64,000 nt of DNA from Litsea cubeba. Taxonomy: Eukaryota; Streptophyta; Magnoliopsida; Laurales; Lauraceae. The position numbers and the translations under genes were made by a program. Below are positions 57,211 to 64,000 of this stretch, piece by piece. The stretch spans positions 35,053,690-35,117,689 of the forward strand of contig CM022951.1 in NCBI GenBank assembly GCA_012931725.1, in the 5' to 3' direction. The notes beneath the pieces were generated by a model. The model was not told where the DNA came from. It saw only the letters and a program-made list of their open reading frames with translations, and made no database searches. The first letter of the stretch is position 1; every line of letters begins with the position of its first letter.

Positions 57211-58886
57211 CCATTAGTAATCACAACAATATAATGATCATAAATGGGAAGTTCTATGGTTTTGTCTTTTCAAATCGCTCGAAGGAGATGACCCAAGCAA
57301 TATGAAGAAGGCAAAATGCCATAGAGGGTACAATTGTTCTGATCGCAGGTATGGTAAGCCCAGAATGAGCGTCCCAGTGACTACTAGAAGCAATTGTGAA
57401 CTTAAATTTGACTTATCGAGAAGCAGAGCTTGCTCGAGGTAAGAAGATTATAAAGTTGGAGTTACAAATGTGCTGGTTACGAATACAGTAGACCCTGAAA
57501 GGGCATACTAGTACCGCTAGACACAAATGTTTGGAGACCGCATCCATGAGATGAGATTCTCTATTTTGAAAGGTCATAATTTGGATTCAACAAAGAGAGC
57601 ATATTGTATTCCGATCCAAATACGGTCTCAGCGATTTCCGCGAGCGCCAGTATTCAGAAGGAAATGAACCATAATTTCTCGGATCTGAATCCAAAAATGA
57701 CGAGTTTCTTTTTTTGAAAGGCCAATATCGGATTCATCAAAGAGAGCAAAAGGCACTCCAATCTGAACACGGGCTCAGCGATTTCCGCAAGCACCAGTGC
57801 TCAGAAAGGAGAAGACCAAGATTCCTCCAATCTAAACCCAAAATGACGGAAGTTTTTTTTTTTGAAGATTTTTTTTAAAAAAAATATATATTTTTTTTAA
57901 AAAATCTTTTTTTTATTTATTTTTTTAAAGATTTAAAATTTTTTTTATTTTAAAATTTTTATTTTTGAAAAAAATTTTATTTAAAAGACGAGAGAGTACA
58001 CATAGGCCTCCTAACCCGGTCTTATGAAATCTCGATTGATAGAATTGCCCCCAGGTAAGTGTAGGATTACTTAATGAACCCGTTTGGAGGACCCTTGCCT
58101 AGAACAGTCAAGCTGTCTCCACACTCTGGACAAGGCTTTTCTTGAATCAACCATGATCAAAGAACGCAGTTGGTTTAACCTTAGTGGTCTATATCTTTTA
58201 TATATATATATTTTAGATCTTTAATGAACTCATCGAAGAGAAACGATGGCCCAAAACCTTAGTCGAACAGGCTCAACATTTCTGCAAGCACGATGAACGA
58301 TAGGAAAGGATCAAGGTTTCTCAATTTTGAATCCAAAACGAAAAATCTGATTTTTTATTTTTATTTTTTTGTTTTTTTTGTTTTTAGATCTTTAATGAAC
58401 TCATCGAAGAGAAACGATGGCCCAAAATCATAGTCGAACAGGCTCAACATTTCTGCAAGCATGATGAACGATAGGAAAGGATCAAGGTTTCTCAATTTTG
58501 AATCCAAAATGAAAAATCTGATTTTTTGTTTTTTTTTGTTTTTTTTTTTAGATCTTTAATGAACTCATCGAAGAGAAACGATGGCCCAAAACCTTAGTCG
58601 AACAGGCTCAATATTTCTGCAAACACGATGAACGATAGGAAAGGAACAAGGTTTCTCAATTTTGAATCCAAAATCTGATTTTTTTTGTTGAAATTTGAAA
58701 GAGTGGAAATAAATTCAAAGAACTAGAAATTTCCAAAAAATCTCATTTCATTTTTTTTAGATGCGGAATCCAACATAGGCCATCAATTAGAAAGTAGCCA
58801 ACGAATCAAGAAAAGAAGTATAAGCATAGAGCAATAGATATGATATGCAAATATTTCATTTTTAGCATTGTGTTCTCAAATGAACA
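57211..58886 (-). repeat. Untranslated leader of element B with two sets of direct repeats
   Basis: Two or three copies of a roughly 150-bp unit (words GCGATTTCCGCRAGCRCCAG and CAAAGAGAGCA) lie at about 57560-57850. An almost pure A/T block follows at 57853-57990. Three copies of a roughly 170-bp unit start near 58211, 58382 and 58547 with TTTTAGATCTTTAATGAAC, separated by T-rich spacers. No coding. Confidence 0.88.
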
Positions 58887-58906
58887 TGTCCCACCGGGTG
58901 TGCCAG
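58887..58906 (-). other. Candidate primer-binding site of element B
   Basis: The minus strand next to the LTR reads TGGCACACCCGGTGGGACAT after two bases. It starts with TGG as required for pairing with a tRNA CCA end, but is neither the tRNA-Met site nor the TGGCGCC site of C. The tRNA was not identified. Confidence 0.55.
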
Positions 58907-58908
58907 CT

Positions 58909-61487
58909 TGATGGAACAATGCATTTTCCTCAGTTCTACCGAGGTCGGCGGACGTGGGAGTCCGTTTGGGTTCGACCCTTTCGTAACCGGGGGGCAGAGG
59001 CGTGCATCAACATTTCTTTTGTGTGGGTGTGCCAGATTTTCTATTTTACTTGGAATTACAAGTGGTGATCCGGAGATCAACCTTCGCAAGTAAAAAGGAA
59101 ATCAACTTGTTTCAAGTTTTCCATTGCACATATATTTAAGAAAAGAGACATTTTCTTGATTTGCCGTGAAAGGCGATTTTTTGGCATTTATAGCCGATTT
59201 TGGCGTTTATAGCCGATTTTTGGCGTTTATAACCGATTTTGGAATTTATAGCCGATTTACAATCCTTATCAATAATGAAAGACAAGAGTTGTGATTTTTG
59301 TCTCTTTAAAAAAAATACAAACTACAATGAAAAGCAAGAAAAGGAGGATCTAACTTCTCAGGAGATTGTGGAGGACCCGTTCAGATTGATGGTCGCAAGC
59401 CATGTATGGACTTCGCCATCATCCATGCAGATGAGAACAGAGGATGCTATTGATTCGCTTGGCTTGGCTATAACCTCAGGTTTTTAGAGGACAAAGACCA
59501 AAAGGAAGTCCTATGTCCAATAAAAAACTAAGTAGACAGGCTGAAAAGCCACGTCTAAGCCATTGGAGGCAAAAAGAGAAGGCAAGGACCTTGGGGGGGG
59601 GGGGGGGGTACCCCCATGGGACTTTTGTCACCTTGTAGCGGTGGTCGGTGTAGAATTTGGGCCGAGTTTTCTCTCTTAGATTTCTAATGCCTTTTTCTGT
59701 CTGAGTTTCCAGATTTTCTGTAGTCTGTTGTGTGTTTTATGTTCTGTTCTTTCTTCTTGGAGTGCTCTCCTATTTATAGGCTTTTTGGTAGCCATTTAGG
59801 AGGGTTTATGGGCTTTTATTGTCATTAAGCCGCATAATGGGAGGAGTTACAGGATTTAATTCCTTTATTTTGTATCTCCTTTTTCTTGGCTTCTGATTGG
59901 CCGGAGGAGATTGAGGGCATTTAATCGCCTTTAATCGCCATGATGGGAGGAGTTTCATGGGTTAAATGCCATGAATCTCTTGACTTGTAACTCCCGGATG
60001 CTTGCTTCTGATTGGGCCGTCCAAAGAAATTGATTAATGACTGTAATAAAGCTAGTCAATTAATTGCATTAAGTGGTCGCCGAGCAATTGAAGAGTCGCG
60101 GGCCGTGCCGCGTCTTTTGGGATTCTTCTGGCGATGATCATCGATGGATCTTCATGTAGATCGACATCGGATGACCATGTAACTTCAGGTGTTGGTTGCC
60201 AACAGCGGGTCGGTGCCATCTATCCTATCGGTTTCTCGATCGGTCGGGTAGAAAGCACACTTTTTTTGGTGGACCGGTTGGCGATCAATGTTGATTTCGA
60301 TACTCTTGATGATTGACCCGTGTTTTTGACGGATGTCAGAGGATTTGGTGTCTCAAAAGTATGAATTTTGGAAAATACCAGAGGTCGGATGCTTCGAATC
60401 GCGAAAAAAGGGCGAAAAATGGGGTTTCCGGGGCCCTCCCGGCGATCCCGGGCCCTAGGGTCGTCGGCGACCCTGGGGGGTTTTTCCCTCCTTTTGTCCC
60501 GTTTTGTGTCCGTTTTTGCTATTTTTTTTCTTCTGTATTTTTCCTTGACATTTTTGATCATTTATTGGCCTGATTTCCCTGTAGAAAACCTGATGAGAAT
60601 CCTTGCATTTTATCTTGCAAAGTTTCCAATTTTCTGAGAAAGCCGAAGACTTTGTCGCGCAGAGCTGCCGATTTTCCGTCAGAAGCTGAAACTGGGTCAA
60701 ACGATGTCGGAATGACCTGAAATTTGAGGTGAAGCCTCCTAAGCGATAAATAAGACCAACCATAGGCTTTTGTTTGAGTTTTGAAGCCGTTTGGGGTCCT
60801 ATCACCAGTAGACTTGCTTTTGTCGCGATGAAGATGTCGCGGCTTGATGTGCAGTCAACTGATGTCCGATTGACTTGAAATTTGACAGGGAACCTATTGG
60901 ATTCATTTTAAGATGATCCATAGGCTTTGTCTTGGAAACCATGGTCCCGGGGAGCTTCGCCGCCGAGAGGCCTGATTTGGCTTCCGAGCGTCAAAGTATG
61001 GTCAAATGTTGTCGAAATGACCTGAAATTTGACGTGTAGCCCTTTGTAAGCATTTTGAAGCCGTCCATGTGCTCTATGTGATGAGTGATGGCCTCGGTGG
61101 TTCTCGCCACCGAGAGGCTTGATTTAGCTGTTCGAGCGTTGATGTAGGGACAAACGTTGTCGGTTTGACTCGGAACTTGATGTGGAGCCTTTTGGAAGTA
61201 TTTTGAGACCATCCATCGGCTCTGATCGAAGATTTGGTGTCTCCGATGCTTTCGCCGCCGGGAGCTCCTTTTCAGCTGCCGGAGAAGCAAAGTTAGGCTA
61301 AATTATTTTGAAATGGCCCGAAACTTCGTGTACTCCTCTTTTGGCTGTCTTGAAGGATCTTGCATTTTTTGTTTGATTCTGACAAGATTTGATTTTTTGG
61401 AAGTAGCATTGCCTATTTATGGCAGGTTGCGACTTCATGTAGCTCTTTGGATCCTGAAGAGGCAAAGTGACATTTTTAGTGTCAACA
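58909..61487 (-). repeat. 5' LTR of element B (2.6 kb)
   Basis: Matches 23936-26535. Minus-strand TATA box CTATAAATAG at 59770-59779, G-run near 59592-59608, and the 21-base GCGTTTATAGCCGATTTT repeats near 59165-59255. Followed by the target duplication GAGAG 61488-61492. Confidence 0.93.
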
Positions 61488-61492
61488 GAGAG

Positions 61493-61948
61493 GCTGCTCA
61501 TTGATATCATCTAGATGTCAAGTTTGGCACCGGAGTTCGTATCTAAATCTTGGGGTAGTATTTCTATTTAGTTGGATATTATTTTTGTATGGCTTTGTAG
61601 CCTTTTTCTTGGGATTTGTAATTAAGACACTTGTTAATTGTAATTTGAATATGTGGGAAATAAATAGTCCTGTTACTACCAGCTCAGTATTCTTTGAATT
61701 ATGATTTGTGCCAGTCTGCTTATGTGATGGCTTTATGATATTGGTTGAGTGCGACACGGAACCCGATGGCCACGGACTCCGGGTCGCAACACCATGATTA
61801 GCTTCCGTGAAAATATGTTCCGGTCATGATGGAATTTTATTATCCTCATTCACGCGGATCTTGGGAAATACAACAAAAATTTTAATTAATCCCTAAATTT
61901 CGCTTCTCGAGGTCGGATCACTGCAGGGCCTGGTTTTGGGGTGTGACA
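61493..61948 (+). repeat. 3' LTR of element A, last 456 bp
   Basis: Matches 17587-18041 of the 5' LTR and ends GGGTGTGACA. Followed by target duplication CGCAC 61949-61953. Confidence 0.92.
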
Positions 61949-62697
61949 CGCACCAACCAGACTTTAGAGGATATGTTGCGAGCTTGTGTCCTGGATTATA
62001 AGCAGAACTAGGAGGATTCATTGCCACTCTGTGAGTTTGCCTACAACAACAGTGACCACTCGAGCATCAAGATGGCACCGTTTGAAAATTTGTATGGCAG
62101 GAAGTGCAAGACCTCAGTCTGTTGGGAGGAAGTTGGTGTCAGGAGTTTCCATGGACCGTCTATCGTCGGCGACACCAGTGAGAATATCCACTAGATAGTG
62201 GAGAACCTGAAGATTAGCCGCAGTCGACAGAAGAGCTATGCAGACAACCGGCGCAGACCACTTGAGTTTCAGAAGGGAGACCGTGTATTCTTAAAGGTTT
62301 CCCCAGCTCGAGGCACCCTCAGATTCGGCGAGAAGGGCAAGTTAGCACGGAGGTACGTCGGACCCTTTGAGTTCAAGGCCAGGATCGGAGACGTCGCCTA
62401 CAGACTTCAGTGGCCAGCAGAGTTATCGGGTGTGCACGACGTCTTCCACGTCTCGATGTTGAGGAAATATGTGGAGGACCCTACCCACATTCTGCATCAC
62501 CAGCCGCTCGACATCCAGCCCGACACATCCTACATCGCCAAGCCAGTCGCCGTCATCGACACCAAGAAGAAGGTGCTTCAGAACCGGATCATTTAGTTTG
62601 TGAAGGTTCAGTGGGAGCATCACACCCTAGCTGAGGCTACTTCGGAGCTACGCGATCAAGTGGCGATAGATTATCCACATCTTCTACCGCAGGTATG
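61949..62697 (+). pseudogene. Ty3/gypsy element D: integrase, second part
   Basis: Continues the frame of 14605 with TNQTLEDMLRACVLDYKQN, then EDSLPLCEFAYNNS, GRKCKTSVCW and the C-terminal integrase/GPY-like domain (PLEFQKGDRVFLKVSPARG, RRYVGPFEFKARIGDVAYRL, VFHVSMLRKYV). It ends near the WEHHTLAEAT motif at about 62620-62645. In-frame TAG codons lie at 62009 (Trp expected), 62192 (Gln expected) and 62594. No chromodomain is evident before the polypurine tract. The element is dead. Confidence 0.87.
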
Positions 62698-62735
62698 TTC
62701 TTACCTTGTTTTTATATTTGAGGACCAAATGTCTT

Positions 62736-62749
62736 TAAGGAGGGAGGAA
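62736..62749 (+). other. Polypurine tract of element D
   Basis: TAAGGAGGGAGGAA directly before TGTGGTGGGACC. Confidence 0.8.
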
Positions 62750-64000
62750 TGTGGTGGGACCTCAATTTGAATTTGAATACTATGTATTAGCCTAAGTATT
62801 TTTAATTATACTAATTATGGGGTTTAGTTAAGGGTAATATGTATTTCCCTAAGATTAGTCTAGTTGTGTAATTAGTAGAGTCAATATGGTGTCTTCTGTT
62901 AATTTTAGAGTGAGTTAGTTTGTTAGAGGCCCTAGCTAGAAATTAGTAATTACCATAGGGGGGTGACCACTAAAGAATCTTCTAGAACCCATCCAAAGAC
63001 CAAAATGCCCTTGGCCCTAACCCTAATTCTATTTAAACTAGAAAGGTACTTTTGTCCCTAGCCCTAAAACCCAACCTATATAAACAAACCCCCCCCCCCC
63101 CATTTCCAAATGAAGGCAACTGCTCATCTCTTTCATTTCCTACTTTCTCTCTTCCTTCCCCATTTTCCCTCCAATTTCCCATCTCCCTCTCATCTCGATC
63201 TCCTCTCTCATTCCCTTTATACGGGTTCTAAGAAGAAGAAAGCCACTGCTGACCTGTTACTACAACTTATATTGGGATTTCTTTCTCTTCACATAAGTCA
63301 TCCCTTCCCCTTCCTTCAAATCAGGTGAATACCCCCTTCTAGTTCAATTCCATTAGAAAATTCTCTTTCTCTCTTTGGATCTCGTTCCTTATAGAAGTTC
63401 TCTTGTGGGAATGGGTGTAGGAGTAGAAATCTCTATAGATCAGAGATTTTGGGGCTGATCGTGTGTTTGGGACACCATAGAGCTGTGACTGTCTTTTACC
63501 GGATTGGATCTCTATTTTCTCTTTCATTTCCTTCTTGCAATTGATCAAGGCAAGTGCAATATGCTTATTTAATATAGAATGTATGTTTACTGTCTTTGAT
63601 TCTCTGTATTTCTATTTAGATGATGTTAGGACTGCTAGATTTACCTTTGAGCTCAAGTGCTTAGCCGAATTCCGAGCTGGATTAAAAAAAAAAGGGGGGG
63701 GGGGATTCCAACAAAGGAGACTAGAACCAGGGACATTCCTTTTAGCCAGAGCTTTCAGTGTGCACGGCCAACTACCCAGACCAGGGGGTTAGTCGAACTC
63801 ACGGGAACTTCTGGGCAATCAGGCATTGCCTGCAAGGTGTCTGCTTCACTGACCCCAGTGTGCCGAGCTGATCGCCCAGGCCAGGAGGTCGGCTGAGCAC
63901 ACTGTGTACAGTGACACTTCCCAGATTCTAATTTCTATTGTTGTGATCATATATGGGGCCCATTGACCATCCAATGACTTCCATCACTGTCCCAACCGCG
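62750..64000 (+). repeat. 3' LTR of element D, cut by right window edge
   Basis: Begins TGTGGTGGGACCTC after the polypurine tract. A TATA box CTATATAAAC lies at 63076-63085, followed by a C-run and CT-rich likely transcription start (63110-63220). A G-run lies near 63684. No CA end with target duplication is seen before 64000, so the LTR is at least 1.25 kb. No coding. Confidence 0.75.

Larger units (their letters stand above)
23936..61487 (-). mobile_element. Ty3/gypsy Tat-type element B, minus strand, carrying an antisense spliced gene and three later insertions
   Basis: Minus-strand order: 5' LTR 58909-61487, primer site, repeat-rich leader, gag, protease, RT, two RNase H domains, integrase, tandem repeats, antisense gene (on the plus strand), polypurine tract, 3' LTR 23936-26535. 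Target duplications GAGAG lie at 23931-23935 and 61488-61492, inside the 3' LTR of A. The dual RNase H and long LTRs fit the Tat/Ogre lineage. The antisense gene contains an Au SINE, a solo LTR and element C. Without the solo LTR and C, B would be about 23 kb. Gag and pol carry stops and frameshifts. Confidence 0.93.
14606..61948 (+). mobile_element. LTR element A: large non-coding retrotransposon derivative (LARD), split by element B
   Basis: LTR copies of 3,436 bp (14606-18041) and 3,448 bp (20944-23935 plus 61493-61948) flank a 2.9-kb interior with a tRNA-Met primer site and a GGGGGGA polypurine tract but no gag or pol. Target duplications CGCAC lie at 14601-14605 and 61949-61953. Without B the element is about 9.8 kb. 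The start TGTAAGACCCC and end GGGTGTGACA resemble Tekay/Del LTRs, so a Tekay-type element may have supplied its enzymes. By eye the first 200 LTR bases differ at about eight positions. Confidence 0.93.

Overview
This is repeat-rich nuclear DNA from a flowering plant. The evidence is plant Ty1/copia and Ty3/gypsy retrotransposons (Tat- and Tekay/Del-type), an Au-type SINE, CACTA-, hAT- and MITE-like DNA transposon pieces, GT-AG introns, and one intronless type I MADS-box gene. The species cannot be fixed from the sequence; a eudicot or early-diverging angiosperm is likely. Only the MADS-box gene (5277-6242) looks like an intact host gene. Everything else recognisable is mobile DNA or its debris.

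Left third (1-14605). A minus-strand copia element (E) runs off the left edge, with its 5' LTR at 4164-4582. The MADS-box gene follows. Next is a complete, short, gag-only copia element (TR-GAG type, 6847-10475) with matched LTRs and a 5-bp target-site duplication (TSD). Then come a probable MITE (11582-12040), a GC-rich hAT-like end with T, TGGGG and G tracts (12890-13329), and a CACTA-like end (13330 to about 14150). The CACTA-like piece abuts the broken integrase of a gypsy element (D).

Right two thirds (14166-64000) is one nest of insertions that can be read unambiguously from TSDs. D (oldest, Tekay/Del-like) is split at its integrase by A (14606-61948, TSD CGCAC), a non-coding large retrotransposon derivative with 3.4-kb LTRs. 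A's second LTR is split by B (23936-61487, minus strand, TSD GAGAG), a Tat-type gypsy element with 2.6-kb LTRs. B carries, antisense to its own gag-pol, an intron-containing gene of plant-mobile-domain type with its own TATA box. That antisense gene was later hit by an SINE in intron 1, by a 1.8-kb solo LTR (29929-31744, TSD GATGG), and by a second Tat element C (32614-45307, plus strand, TSD TCGGT). C also carries an antisense extra gene, of a different family, between pol and its 3' LTR.

Removing A rejoins the two halves of the D integrase in the same reading frame. All gag-pol genes carry stops or frameshifts, so none of these copies is likely autonomous now. Several stops are TAG where the family normally has glutamine, which fits decay of methylated cytosine. 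Tat-type tandem arrays (62-bp units in C; 57-62, about 60 and about 170-bp units in B) lie in the untranslated parts. The most noteworthy system is the pair of antisense, spliced, non-retroviral genes carried by two different Tat elements, one inserted inside the other's gene.
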